64,000 nucleotides of DNA from Miscanthus floridulus. Its lineage: Eukaryota > Streptophyta > Magnoliopsida > Poales > Poaceae. Both the position numbers and the translations under genes were made by a program. Positions within the stretch are counted from its first letter, which is position 1. Each line of letters begins with the position of its first letter. The stretch lies in NCBI RefSeq assembly GCF_019320115.1, contig NC_089581.1:71345155-71409154 (forward strand). The letters are read 5' to 3'. Below are positions 1-12,707 of the stretch, piece by piece. Below the pieces are notes generated by a model. The model was not told the DNA's origin, searched no databases, and saw only the letters and a list, made by a program, of their open reading frames with translations.

Positions 1-1093
1 CTCCGTTGACCGCTCGAAATATTCCAGCTACAATACTGTTAAAAAAAATTCAAAATCCTAGGAAGGCCTTAGGGTCGAGGCATAATCGTGCCAACTGCTG
101 GCCTTGTCCTTGATGCGTGCTCTTTTTTTTATCTCTTTGTGAGAGGATGATGCGGTCAATCATAGCTGTCCCAGGCAGACGAGGCTGTCCTGTTTGAAGA
201 TGATGATTCAAAAATCGAGTAATGCAAGATGGACATGCAGGGATGCAAAGTATTTTTAGAATTTAGAAGAAAAAATACGTTTTGTAAATATTTTGGTTTT
301 GGAGCACAAATGAAGTGTTTGGATGTAATAAAATTTATGGTTTTAAAAATTATAGTATCACTAAAACTGTGGTCTTTTGGAGTTGCTCAACTCTAGACTT
401 CTTCTTTTTTTCTAAACTATGGTTTTGCACATCTATAAATACCAAAACTGTAGTTTCTTAATACCACCTATAATACTATAGTGTGCAAACAGGGACGAAA
501 TCAGAACTCCGTATGCATCCATCCACCTCTCCCCTCCCTAAGGATTCCAGTCCGATGCGTAAAAGTGGCTGTGGTTGTGCTACCCTCCTAGTTCTGTCAT
601 TTTCGAGTGTAATTTCCATATAATGGTTGGAACTAAGAATAAGAAAAACCCAATAGTGAGCATGTGCATTGTAAAACTTTGCTTTTGCAGTTTGCCAGAG
701 AGTAAATACTTTGCTTTTTATGGCCCTACTCGCTTGAACTTATCATATCTTTTAGCCTGGCATTTCAACGAAGCTAACAGGACAAGTGGGCATGTGCATT
801 GGAATCGTCATTCCAAAGTGGCGTGTCATTCTAAATGTTAGCAGTTTTCTTCCATCCTACAGAAATAAACGACATCTTCATATATAGGTTTTGGCATGTG
901 TGTTTGAGGAAAAAAAGAACAGAGTAACTAATGTCTCACCTTATAATAAGTGTTCTATTTGCATTGTATCTTAGCTCACCTTTTATAATAAGTGTTCAAT
1001 TTGTATTATCTCCTAGCGGTTATGCAATACGATTTTTTGACTTGTTTATGTTAATGTCCACGTGGGTTTCACTTGAATCATCTTGAGCTTTGG
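1..1093. other. AT-rich flank without recognised gene
   Basis: I see no coding frame with codon bias or a domain here; short open frames (for example 575-841) look random. A short direct repeat (core TATAATAAGTGTTC) lies near 941-955 and 983-997. The stretch ends at the 5 bp ATTAG (1094-1098) that precedes element A. Confidence 0.6.
300..497. repeat. possible small non-autonomous DNA transposon (MITE-like)
   Basis: This AT-rich segment has loosely inverted ends: GTGTTTGGATG-like on the left and TGTGCAAACAGGGAC on the right. Several short TATGGTTTT/AAAACTGTAG motifs face each other between them. Many grass MITEs begin or end in such TGTTTG motifs. The ends match only partly and I see no clean target-site duplication, so this is a weak call. 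It could be ordinary AT-rich DNA. Confidence 0.25.
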
Positions 1094-1098
1094 ATTAG

Positions 1099-1569
1099 TG
1101 TGGGGGGTATAACCCCGGATACCCACAGGGCTGCACATGGGCCGAGCCGCTAGGGGAGACCTAGGCCACAAGATTACGTCACGCGGAGCACGACACAGGT
1201 TAGCGTGCCTCGCAAGGCTACGTGAAGATCCTTGGCGATCAAGGGAAATCCGTTCGGATATGCTAGGATACCGCAATATTTGTAATTCCTATCATGTAAA
1301 CCGATTAGGATAAATTTAACTAACCTGTAACCCTACCCCCGAGCTATATAAGGCGGGTAGGGACCCTCTCGTTTTCATCTCATCTCATAATACAATCCAC
1401 TAAAGACACATGACGTAGGGTATTACGTCAAGCTGATGGCCCAAATCTACCTAAATTGTTGTCTCTACGTTCTGTGTCACCATCTAGTTCCCATCACGCG
1501 CACCTCCACCTGTTCATTTACTACCATAGGCATACCTCTCGGTAGACTGCCGATCATATTTCGTCGATA
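1099..1569 (+). repeat. 5' LTR of element A
   Basis: It begins TGTGGGGGGTATAACCCC and ends ...CGTCGATA, apparently a decayed ...CGACA, just before a primer-site-like sequence. The first bases can fold back (GGGG-TATA-ACCCC). ATTAG (1094-1098) would be the left target duplication, but the matching right copy is not in the window. The 471 bp length suits short-LTR TAT elements. Confidence 0.8.
1344..1353 (+). promoter_or_regulatory. TATA box of the element A LTR
   Basis: CTATATAAGG lies in the middle of the LTR about 225 bp before its end, flanked by GC-richer DNA. This is the usual place for an LTR promoter, with transcription expected about 30 bp downstream near 1380. The motif is seen; the function is inferred. 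Confidence 0.65.
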
Positions 1570-1570
1570 G

Positions 1571-1588
1571 TGGCGCTCCAGGTAGGGG
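1571..1588 (+). other. primer-binding site of element A
   Basis: TGGCGCTCCAGGTAGGGG starts one base after the LTR. It has the TGGCGC start typical of plant gypsy primer sites, which pair with a tRNA 3' end. I have not assigned the tRNA. Confidence 0.6.
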
Positions 1589-1617
1589 GTGTGCGTGCTG
1601 ATTCCATGGCAAACTAG

Positions 1618-4247
1618 ATGGTCCGCTTCCCGAGCTCCACGATCCTTCCGAAGTCAGGCCAAACCTTTACGGTCAGATCTATGAACTGGATCATCGGCGC
1701 CAATGGCGTCGAGGAAATTGTGGAGGTGGTGCAGAATCACCCTGCGCCGATCATGCCAGCGTCTTCAACAATATCTCCGATCTCGGTGCCCTGTCGCTGG
1801 GTTAGGAGATCCATCAGCAATGACGATTTGATCGCATCTATCGATCGGGTTACAGACCGCTTAGCAGAATGTCAGCTCCTCGTGGACTCGGTCTTAAATC
1901 GGTTAACTGCGAGCAGCGAAACTCCTGCGCTCCAAGGTCGCCGAGCCACTACGACCGAGCAATCTGCTCGGCCACATTATCCGGGTGACAAGATTCAGAT
2001 CTAGTGATCACGGCAACTCCAGAAGGGCGTATGGTGCGATGTCGACCACTCCCAACGACCGGCCTACGCCTAGCCGACTACGAAGCCCCGATGGAGAATA
2101 TGCTGAGGCCCTATCCTTTTGGGCTGGTGGGTGCGGGATCTGCGGACCAAAACACCGTCCACCACCTTTTCATCAACCACTCCGAGCGTGACCGCGTCGA
2201 CGACCTCTACAAGATTGATCTGCCTACGGCCGATTAGCCTGCGCCTATGGTCAACATGGTGGCTATTTGTCAAGTACCGGATGATTCTCTCCACAACATC
2301 TTGGATGAGAGCCCTGACACATACTCTGAGGGCACCACCGAGACCGTCTCTAGCTGCCCCCCTTTTCCTCCAGGATTCGGGGGCAAGATCTTTCATATCA
2401 GCCACGACAACATCACCAAGGACAGCGAAACCGTCGAAGAGGGCAATGCTCGCCTGGCGAAGAACGTCGATCGTCAACATCTTCGAGATGAAGAAGCCAC
2501 CCACGGAGCTGACAGGGATCCTAACGCCCTACACCACGCGCGCCGCAATCTAGAGGATGAGTTCGACATGGTAGGCAACTAGCCGGTACAGAAGACGCTA
2601 AGCGCCAATCTCGCTGTCATTTTCAACGAGCTAGAGAAGCTCCCATGGACTCCGAAAGTCGAGAAGATCCAAGCGCATGTCAAAGCGGCTCAAGTTCAAG
2701 TCAACGACATCTGGCACCCCGCTCCGCTTTACTCAACTGTGTCGACTCTCAACTGTGTCGACTCACAGCCGTCGCTCCCGTAGCTCCTACCACGATAGAG
2801 GAAGTCAACATCAGGGCTCTGAGCGCCCTTGACCCAAAGCTGGTGGCCCCTACCTCTATAGAGGATCTAGGGGCAACTATGAAGGACATCCGGACCAAGG
2901 TGGATGCCCTCCTCATCCACCAGGCAACCGAGGGGGCAACCACAATGTATGACGTTCGTGAACACATCAACGCCAACATCGACATCTGTGACCGCATCGA
3001 GAACAGTAGGTCCGCGCGCCACGACATGGAGATGGAATGCCAGCAGCAATATGATGCCGAACATGGAGCACCCGGTGCAGCCCAAGCACCACCCGTTGCC
3101 AACACCTCTGGACTTCGCCCCTTCATGGTAAGGCTCCGGGCTATCCGATGGCCCGTAGGCTTCAAGATCTTAGGGGTGGACACCAACGACGGCAAGGCTA
3201 ACCCCGCGCAATGGCTAACGCTCTACATGATCGTCGTAAGGTCCGTAGGAGGAAGTGAAGATGTGATGGCAATATATTTGCCCGTCATGCTCAACCAATC
3301 TGTGAACAACTGGCTCCTTAGCCTACAGGTAGACTCCATCCGATCTTGGGATGACCTCAAGAAGGTCTTCACCGAGAACTACATGGCTACGTGTGAGCAA
3401 CTGGGCACCAAGTATGATCTAGAGAAGGTTCGTCAAACCTCTGGGGAACCCCTGCGCGGTTTCATCAGGTGCTTCTCAGAGAAAAGGAACTTAATCCCCA
3501 ACATCAGCGACGGTGAGGCCATCGCCGCATTCACCAAGGGGCTCCATCACGAGCAACTTCATGGAAAGTTATACCGCAAGAGGCCTACGACCATCGACAA
3601 GCTGCTATAGATTGCAAATAGCTACGCCAACACCGAGGAAGCCGAAAGGGTAGCCCGCTCTGATCACCCCAACACTATCATGACGACTATCATGAAGAAA
3701 AGCGCTACGATGATCGCGATCACCGCCACGACAAGCATGATCGTCGCTCTGATGATCGCGAGCACCGGCGTGATGATCGCCTGGAGAGCTTGAGAGGCAG
3801 ACAGAACCGCTGCCATAGGCCTAAAAACTCAGTAAATGCCGTTAACACTCCTCGCGCTAAGCGCACCTACGACGCTGACTACGCCAAGCTCCTAGATGGT
3901 CCATGCCCTATCTATAAGGGCGCCAAGCATACCATGGGAGAGTGTAAAGGCCTAAATAGGGCTTTCCATGTGGAGGATGCAAAGAGGCCACGATGCAACG
4001 ACAATGAAACAGACGATGGCCAAGGCGGAGGACGGGAGAAGGATGTAGGCCCTGTCTACCAGGATGCCACCAAGACTGTTGCCTCCATCTTTGGTGGGAG
4101 GGCCACCTCCGAGAATAGGCGGGAACAGAAGCTCACCGCCCGGTAGATCACGTCGATCGCCTCCTACGACGACAAAGTCACGGATCCAAAGTACCTGAGC
4201 TGGTCGGAGCACCCGATCACCTTCTCCAGGGCCAACCAGTGGGCAGA
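1618..4247 (+). pseudogene. gag of element A (broken)
   Basis: Gag forms the particle around the RNA. Pieces lie in shifting frames: an N-terminal part (2247-2640), with TAG at 2581 where Gln is expected; the core (2645-3610), with residues around 165-320 matching the TAT gag (SIRSWDDL, Y-ATCEQLGT, LRGFIRCFS); a charged Asp/Arg/His-rich linker (3680-3790); and a zinc-knuckle region (3790-4146). The knuckle reads C-x2-Y-x4-H-x4-C, so its second Cys is replaced by Tyr. A short tandem duplication (CAACTGTGTCGACTC) occurs near 2736-2765. The final part before protease (4150-4247) runs to the B insertion site. No full-length frame remains. Confidence 0.82.
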
Positions 4248-7200
4248 TGTGGCAGAATCGCTCGAAATAACACACCCTCGAAGGCGCTCGTCTTCCACCA
4301 GACACTAAGCACCTCAAAAGCAGGCTACCTCTGGCGGGTTCCGTCGAGCACACCCTAAGGGAGAGCCCAAATAATCCATATTTTTCCTATAGGATCCAAT
4401 ATTGAGAATGAGTTACAATACTTAGTCCATTTCATACATCCAGAGTTCTTAGAAATGTATTATTACATTACCAAATTCAGAGTGCGGAATATTAAACAAC
4501 AGAATAAAATAAACATCTATCGATAATAAACAAGGATCCGTTTGTGCCCACCAGAAGAATCCTTCACACAACGACTACTCCTTAAGCAGTACCTGCAACA
4601 GGGGTAAATAAACCCTGAGTACACAGTGTACTCGCAAGACTTATCCGACTACTAGAAATAATTTCCTAACTCCAACGGATATGATAAGCTTTATGGTTTG
4701 CTGGTTTCCTTTTAGCAGAAAGCAATACTAATAGTGAATCCTTATTTATGGTATTATTAGTAGTAATAATTATTTCATTAGCTAGCCATTCTATGTAAGC
4801 ACCTGTTTTACTTTCAAGCAAGAGTTGAACAAACAGTTCCATTTCATCACCTTTCATCTTTCAGTTCTTACTACGGTGCTAGACTATAGACAAGCCGTAC
4901 TAGATTGCCCGACAATTCACGAATCAATGTGCCTAGCTAGGTATCCCGAAACACACGCCCCGCTTGTACCCCAGGCACAAGCAGGACCAACCCATCACTC
5001 TCCTATCACGGGATCTAGGTCCCCATCCAAACTTGGAGTCCAAGCCCCCACTCCTGAGTCCTAGACTCGGTGCGGTGCTTAGACCTCCACCATCCCCACC
5101 TCCAATCAGTCGGTCCAGAAAGAGACGAAACCCACGACAAGAGAGCAACAAGGCTTCCCTGCGCCCATACCCAAGTAAGTGCTCAGGATAATAAGTCTGT
5201 GACTTGCCTGGAACCCAATACAACTGCCGGTCCTTAACCGACACAGACAGGGAAAAAGTGTAACCAAGCTATGCCCTGTTGGCCACAGGACACAACCTCT
5301 TACACCCACCAATACCCAAACCATATTCCTACACGGTCTTCATTTTCCTTTCCACCATTTTATCATGAGGGATAATAATCACCTATTGTGAGTAACAGCA
5401 GGTTACTCACGCTACTGAATCCTGAGCATAACAGCTACTCGACCAATACTAGTAGGACTCATAGGTAAGTATATTTATGCATGTAGTTTCCATGAAATGT
5501 CTATAACGTAAATGCACATCATATATATATATACACATTCAATGATCATTCGAAATAGGGGTTATGCACCGGGGCTTGCCTTGGGCAGGCAGTGTGTCAA
5601 TAGAGTCAGCAACAAACTGCTCTAGGGCTCCCTCCTGTACGAGAATCTCCTTGTACTCCTCAATGATCTCCTTGAACTCCTATTCGCCCGCAGGAACAAA
5701 CTCTACCAACTCGTTATCTACATGCATGAAATGATGATGCAACACTTAGTAATACGACAACAACAACTCTTAAAATACGAACACACCTATCAAGCTACCA
5801 AGCTAGTTCTACCGACTAAGGTGCTAAGTTACCTATTGTTACCACTAACAAGTATGAAACATGACATGTACTATCTTAGCAACTAAAGGTATTCTTACTC
5901 TTAATACCGATTTACTATATATATACTAAAACAAGGAGTATTAGCTACCCTATATATCAGTCTACTCAAGGGCTACAAAAATTACAGTGAGCAAAAATTT
6001 CATGGCTAAAGCTATCACCAATTTGCCACAAAAATTCCTACAAATATTAAGCTAAATAATACTAAGCTCTTCTAAATGAATTAATGAATCTATCATTATC
6101 ATAGATAACTATAAACTAACTACACCAACAGATAGATAGCATTTTTGTGAACCTAACAAATTTTGTTTCACTATTTTTGGACATCTACAGAATTTACTAT
6201 AATTTTTCAAAGTTTAGCTCAAAACTAAATTGAATAACCCTTTACTAATTCACTAGAAAATGAAAAACTGAAATCCACTATGTGGCCCGCGAGCGAGCGG
6301 CGCGGCCCACTCCCGTACATCGTGCGCGCACGCGACCCACCAGCACGACCCATGTGGACACAGCCCAACCGCGTGACGATGGCCCACGATAGGGAGGCCC
6401 ACGCGTGCCGGTACATTTGCTAAAATGTCCTCGCTCTAATATTGAATCCAACCGAGGTCCATAACACTATTCCTTTAGTCAACTATCTTACAATTACGAC
6501 CCTCCCCCTTTCCTTCTTTACCATGGCCATACCCTCGGGCACCCACGCACGCACTGACGTGGCGGCGCTGGCACCGGGCAGTCACGTCGACCAGACTAGC
6601 CCCTCCCCGCCCCCAATAGCGAGCCGATGCTCACCTAGGTGCAAACTTGAAGCAATGGGCAGTGAAGTGGTGAACGTAGACATTGTCCCGAGCTCCCTCC
6701 ATGGCGGTGAACTCCTCCCTACGATGGTGGCCACGTTCCCATGAGCCAAAGCATAGACGACGTGAACAAACTCAAGAATGGGCATCAGCAACTCACCCAA
6801 AACCTACCAGACGTGGTGGCTTGACCGGGGACAGACCAGGTGCGTCTGGCCACGTGCACATGGAAAGCTTTGCGACGGCGGTGGTGGCACGATCGAGCCA
6901 GCAGCACCGGGAAGGCAGTGGTGGTGGAAATTGGGTGCGCACAGGATGGAGGGGAATAGGGCAAAGACACAGTGCCAATTGATTGAACAAAGGTGGATGG
7001 TGCGAGGTGAATTGAACGGGCACTGCCATGGGGTCTTAAGATGGCGAGGGAAGCTTCAAATTGGGCCTCAACATGGTACGATTGCAACAGTGGCCGAGCT
7101 CAGCGCGTAGCTAGGATCCCACTCAACCATCAGACGCACTCAATTGCATGGATTTGACCAGCGCTGCGTGCTGGCCCAGGCACGGCTCAGTGACTTCGGT

Positions 7201-8052
7201 GCGACACCATTAAAGGCAGAGGTGACTGGGGAGCGCAATGCTTGCCACTTCAATAGAAGAGGACAAGGTCACATAGGGGGCTACACGTGCACGTACAGAG
7301 TCCACACGGCTTGGGCGGCCGCAGCGCCTTAACTGGCAAGCCGACGATGACACGACCATGTGCCGGTGCTGTAGGCGTGCGCAGCAACGGCAGCGGCAAC
7401 GCGACGCAAGTGATGTGGGTGCACGCGAGGTGACGACGCGATGTAGAGACATGTGCGCGTGCAGGTGATGATGGCTGCGGAGCGCAGTGACCGCATCCAG
7501 ACGCTGACACTGACTAGAAACATGCCATGCACGCATTATAAAGCACCCCAAAAATCAAACTCGTCAGTTCAGGCATCCTCAAGAGGGGATGTTAAACTAC
7601 TGAAACAAGGCCTAATACCCCACCATTACTTAACCCAAATCTCCTACAAAAATTGCTAAACTTGGCCTTGTTGAACCATCTTTTGACTTAAGAAATTTGA
7701 CTAAGTCTTGCTCGGATTCACGTCAACTTCGATTTCCAAGCTACCAACTATGCTAGCTAAGGAATTCATTTCTCGATCACAGGTATTTCATCATCACCTA
7801 CGAAGTTTGTACTACAAACTTTATTAAAGTTTTGTCTATGTGTTCTATAGCATTTTTGTTCAATAAAAATTTGTTTAAAACCCTAAGTGATATAACGTGA
7901 CATTGAAATGTAGCTTTCGTTTCGCATTTCCGATGATCGTTTCGAGTGACAAAAATTGATCTACATACTAAATCACATGCATTAACACATAACCATGATG
8001 CTCATGATATGTTTTAGCAATAGATTTATAGTGTAACACAGAGGGTGTTACA
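4248..8052 (-). mobile_element. Solo LTR B, Tekay-type, 3.8 kb
   Basis: Read on the minus strand it starts TGTAACACCCTCTGTGTTACA and ends ...CGATTCTGCCACA, the ends of Tekay-type LTRs. The flanks are GCAGA (4243-4247) and GTAGA (8053-8057), a 5 bp target duplication with one C-to-T change. No internal region is present, so this is a solo LTR left by LTR-LTR recombination. It has a GC-rich block (6270-7540), a TATA-like site on the minus strand (near 7531-7540), and the LTR-conserved segments described below. The target is the gag-protease junction of element A. Confidence 0.88.
5580..5717 (-). other. candidate LTR-encoded exon 2 in LTR B
   Basis: After an acceptor-like CATGCATGTAG, the minus strand is open for 138 bp apart from one TAG where CAG could be expected. 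It is Glu/Val-rich (EFKEIIEEYKEILVQEG) and ends at AAG|GCAAGC, a GC-type splice donor. The frame, the phase (1 at both ends) and the donor match the equivalent segments in D and H. The donor motif is shared with all other Tekay-type LTRs here. Protein homology to D and H is weak in this copy. A matching acceptor (CTGTTGCAG) lies at about 4593-4601, but the downstream frame stops after three codons. Confidence 0.45.
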
Positions 8053-8057
8053 GTAGA

Positions 8058-10299
8058 TATCCTATACCTAGGGTGTTTCTCTCTCATCATGGATCCTATC
8101 ATTAAGGGCGTGCATTTCTAGAAGGTCCTCATCGACGAATGGAGCGCCCTCAACATCCTGTTCACCAGATCCCAAGCTAAGCTAGGGCTCAAGAAGGAAG
8201 ACCTCACCCCCATGGACTCTCCATTCTAGGGCATGATTCCTAGGAAGGCATCCCAACCTTGGGGGCAGATCACTCTGCCGGTGCAGTTCGGCACCGCCAA
8301 GCACTTCCGAACTGACTACGTCAACTTTGTAGTTGCTGACTTCAACATAGCGTACCATGTCATACTTGTCTGACCAGCCCTCGCCAAGTTCATGGATGTG
8401 CTACACTACATGTACCTGGTGTTGAAGATGCCGATGGAGCAGGGGATCCTCTCCTTGCATGCTAACCTTGACATCACCTACGCCTGCAAGAAGGAAAGCT
8501 TCGCACTAGCCGAGGCTACGGACATCTCCATCTGCATGTAGGACTGCCTCACTACTTCACAACAGATACCACCGGAGGAGCTGGAGATCCCCATAATGGA
8601 GGCCACCTGAGCATCAACCAAGTCCAAGGAGGTGAAGGAAGTGGTCCTTGTCCTTGGTGATCGGAACAAGACTGCTGGGATCGGGGCCAACCTCGATCCT
8701 AAATAGAAGACATGCTCATTAGCTTCCTGAGGGAGCTCATCGATGTGTTCGCATGGAAACCTGTAGACATGCCTAGCGTACCTTAGGAGCTGATCGAGCA
8801 CTCCTTAAACGTCTCGACGACTGCCAAGCCGATCAAACAGAAGCTTCGACGATTTGCGTAGGATAGAAAGGAGGCTATTAGGGTAGAAATAACATGGCTC
8901 CTAGCTGCCGATTTTATTAAAGAGGTGTATCATCAAGAGTAGTTAGCCAACCCATTTCTTGTAAGATAGAAGAATAAAGAATGGAGAATGTGCGTTGATT
9001 GCACCGATCTCAACAAACACTGCCCTAAAGACCCCTTCAGCTTACCTCGTATTGACGAGGTCATAGATTCCACAACCGGTTGTGAGCTCCTGTGCTTTTT
9101 AGATTGTTACTCTGGTTATCACCAGATCTCCTTGAAGGAAGAAGACTAGATCAAGACGTCGTTCATCACGCCCTTTGGCGCCTATTGCTATACCACCATG
9201 TCCTTTAGGCTCAAGAATGCTGGTGCTACATAGCAAAGAGCCATCTAGCGTTGCCTTAAGGACCAGATCGGAAAGAACATTGAGGCCTACATTAATGATG
9301 TGGTGGTTAAGTCAAAGACTGCCAATACCCTCATCTCTGACCTCATCGAAACCTTCAAAGCCCTGAAGGTGCATCGATGGAAGTTGAATCCCACTAAGTG
9401 TATTTTTGGTGTCCCATCTGGTATGCTACTAGGCAACATCATTAGCCACCGTGGCATCAAAGCCAATCCAGAGAAGATAGAGGCGATGACCAAGATGAAA
9501 CCATTGACTTGCGTTAAGGACGTCTAGAAGCTAACGGGGGGCATGGCGGCTTTAAGTCATTTCTTATCTCGTCTGGGTGAAAAGGGACTCCCCTTCTTTA
9601 TGCTACTCAAGGCTCAAGAAAAGTTCATCTGATCAGAGGACGCTAACAAAGCATTCGCTGAGCTCAAGTGGTTTCTCACCTCACCTTTGATCATGACCAC
9701 ACCCCAAACTAGCGAAACCCTTCTAGTCTACATCGTGGCGACCAATTGGGTGGTCAGCATGGCCATCGTCATCGAGCACGAAGAGGCCAAACACGCATAC
9801 AAAGTCTAACACCCGGTCTACTTCATCAGCAAGGTCCTAAATGAGTAAGACTCGCTATCCTTAGGTCCAGAAGCTACTATACGCCATCCTGATCACATCC
9901 CAGAAGCTCTGTCATTACTTCAAAGCTTATCCCATAGCAGTAGTTACTGAGTACCCACTCGGTGACATCCTCCACAACAAGGAAGCCAACAGATGCATCA
10001 TTAAATGGGTGGTTGAGCTCAGCATCTACACCATAGAGTTTAGGTTACGCTAGATGATCAAGTCATAGGCGCTCACTGATTTCATCGCCGTGTCGACGGA
10101 TATGCAGACTCCTATCTCGATCGACCACCCCGAGCACTAAACCATGTATTTTGATAGATCCCTAAACCTCAACGGTGCCAGGGCAGGTGTATACTTCATC
10201 TCTCCATCCAGGGACAAGCTTCGCTATGTCCTTCGGATCCACTTTTGGGCATCCAATAATGCCACAGAATATAAGGCGGCACTACACGGTCATCGTATA
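8058..10299 (+). pseudogene. protease and reverse transcriptase of element A (broken)
   Basis: The aspartic protease, which cuts the polyprotein, is seen as VLIDEWSALNILF near 8127-8170, where related proteins have a D-G-G or D-S-G triad; the site looks lost. The RT region follows: RMCVDCTDLNKHCPKD (about 8985), SLPRIDEVID, CYSGYHQI, then YINDVVVKS near 9285-9315. That last motif should read Y-x-D-D; the first catalytic Asp is Asn, so this RT would be dead. The connection domain and start of RNase H run to 10299. At least a dozen in-frame stops occur, mostly TAG where Gln or Trp is expected. It resumes at 13822 after solo LTR D. Confidence 0.85.
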
Positions 10300-10659
10300 T
10301 GTGGCAGAACCTCCTAAGAAATCGGGCCCACGTGCACCTATCATTGTCTTAACAGACCTCGGATAGCGTTCACAAGTTCCCAACAACTCAATAGGTCTAT
10401 CGGGTGTCCTCAGGAAACCCGAATCATCCACAATTCTCTTTTCAAACAGGATCCCAATCACAGACATTGCAGATTACAACAGTTTATTCAAATATATACA
10501 TCAGAGTAAAAGATAGCGGAAGTCTTAAGATAACATAGTTTACAAACCAGTTGTTTTCAAACTTACAATACCATAAGTGTCATACAACCATAGTAGCGGG
10601 ATAATATTACATTAAATTTATTTATCATACAAACTAGTGCCTTGTCCAAAGGCCATTCA

Positions 10660-10733
10660 TCACTCCTCATCGTCATTGACTTCAAACACAGACATGTAGC
10701 AGGGACCAAAACAAGCCTGCGCATGCAACTCAC
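10660..10733 (-). other. candidate LTR-encoded exon 3 in LTR D
   Basis: This follows the block ACTCAGGGTTTGTTAACCC and acceptor CTTGTTGCAG. In the phase set by exon 2 it reads GELHAQACFGPCYMSVF then EVNDDEE and stops at TGA (10660-10662). H has a matching end (CYMTVVQIDDAE, stop) and G ends ...TDDEG and stop. The intron between exons 2 and 3 would be about 956 bp with GC...AG ends. A poly(A)-signal-like AAATAAATTT lies about 45 bp further on. Confidence 0.55.
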
Positions 10734-11689
10734 CTGCAACAAGGGTTAACAAACCCTGAGTACAAAAGTACTCAACAAGACTAACTCGACATAAAGGGGT
10801 GTAAGACTTTTAGAGATGCAGGGGTTGGGGCAAGGTAAGGATGTAGCAAGATTCAAAAGTTCTTTGCTAAAAGCTTACTATTCTTATCCTATTTTCAAGT
10901 TTTACCCCTAAGTCCTTTTAGTTCATTATCTCAACTAAATGTACATTTCCCATATTCCAATCCTTCTCATTCCATTCTTTTCTCATATTTTAGTAATTCA
11001 CCAGTCTTGCATTGCTTCTGTAATGAATCGAGTCTCCATATCCGCGGAGCACCGGCAATTCGAATTGATTCAAGTCCCAGCTGGGGATTCCTTATCACAT
11101 GACATATGTAGAACTTAATCTTGCATACATCAACCTCGCTACCGGATCCTCCTATACTAAGCCATCTCCACGCCACCCAAGAGCACAACACACCTCAAAT
11201 CCGGCCACATTCCAGCCACGAGGGTACACGCTACTCCCACCATCTCTCCACTCCCAATGCATGGGCATTCGTCTTAGTATCGGATTAGCTAAAGTAGGCT
11301 TACCGGAGTATGTGACCAGTACTACAAAGTGTCTCATTTAGAAGATCCACAATGAGTGGCCTTTAAGCAACATAGTCGGCAACATTACCCAATATTCAAG
11401 ATAAGTCACCCGACTAGTCTCTAGTTCATTCAACCTTCTTTCTTTCTTTGGCTAGTATGCCATCTTTGATTATATCAAAACTTTTATTTTGAAAGCCTAT
11501 CATAAAGCATACTAAGCATTCTACGCCTTTGTAAATGAAAACATCTTCAAGGATGGTAAACAATTAACAAGGTAGGCAATGCATCAAGTAGGTAACATTT
11601 GAATTAATCAACTTAATGCAATAAGTAACATATGTGATAAACTTTTCAAAGTAACAAGGTAAGGGTTTAATGCATAAACTGGGGCTTGC

Positions 11690-11797
11690 CTTCGTTGACG
11701 ATCTCAGGTTCCGGATCAGTACCACAATTATCGAATCCCGTGACAACCGGGGATTCTTCCAGAACTTGCTCAACTAGAATCGTTTCACTCTCGGGTT
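11690..11797 (-). other. candidate LTR-encoded exon 2 in LTR D
   Basis: Minus-strand acceptor CATGTAG, then 108 bp with no stop, then the GC donor GAAG|GCAAGC. The peptide contains VEQVLEES, GFDNCGT and PEPEIVNE. LTR H encodes a near copy (VVEEV, GFDNCGT, PEPDFSDN). In the GFDNCGT block the two DNAs differ at four bases and all four changes are silent. Both ends are phase 1, so it can splice in frame to the segment at 10660-10733. No known family is recognised. Confidence 0.6.
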
Positions 11798-12707
11798 CTA
11801 CATGAAATGATAACATATGCTTTAACATGATGATAATATAAACATGATGCTGTCATGGTACATGAAATATAACAACACTTCGAATACAACCGTTTTTTCA
11901 CGGTACAGTTGCAAGCCAACAAAACCAACTTGCAATTCTACAGTCAAGAACCACACATGTGACTTGACCAAACTGATCTTGAAACCCTACTAATCACAAA
12001 ACATGATCAAAACAAGATTAAACACTAATCAAACATTTAGGGTTTGCTTTTATTTATTTTTGAATTAATTTGGAAATAAGCCCAAAAATGAACTTGTTCT
12101 AAATGACCTCAAAATTTTATGTAAGCTTCCTCATGACAAATTAGTGTACCAAAACAAATTTCATAATTTTTGGAATTATACAGTGGCCTACAAAAATCAT
12201 GGAAATTGCATTTATCAATTAATGGACTGAATATTTGAACATTAAATTTTTTTTCAAATTTCAAGTTTCATATTTTTCAACCATACTAGAATATGTACAG
12301 AAGCTACACAAAATTTTTCAGAATTTTTGGAGTTATGATTATTTTCCTACAAATTCCCAAAGTTTTAGCACTATTCAAAATTCAGAAAATATCAAAACCT
12401 TACTGTTCTTCTCTTTCTTTCTCACTGACAACCCGACCCCGCTGTCAGTGACACAGACAAGGCATACGTCGGCGCTGCCATCATCGGTCGGCCAAAACAC
12501 GCTGGCGGTGACGCTCCCACGAGGCAGACCGCACCTACATGATCTACAACGTGCAGTGAATCTAACCTAGCCCTCAAAACGGCAGCAGGCACACCGGAGG
12601 AAGCTCCACGCCGGCCATGGCAGCGTGGGCACGATGGTGCACGACGTAACCCCAGCAACGAAGCAGTAGAGACTAACACGAAGCGAGCATCACGCTCAGG
12701 AGCTCAC

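Noticed and set aside
575..841. 88-codon open frame in the left flank
   Set aside because: No domain, no codon bias, AT-rich surroundings; length is expected by chance.
5521..5536. (TA)n tracts here and at 28310-28325 as regulatory sites
   Set aside because: Short simple repeats in AT-rich LTR DNA; nothing ties them to function.
6442..7551. Overlapping plus- and minus-strand frames in solo LTR B
   Set aside because: Same reason as above: a GC-rich LTR block with no protein signature.
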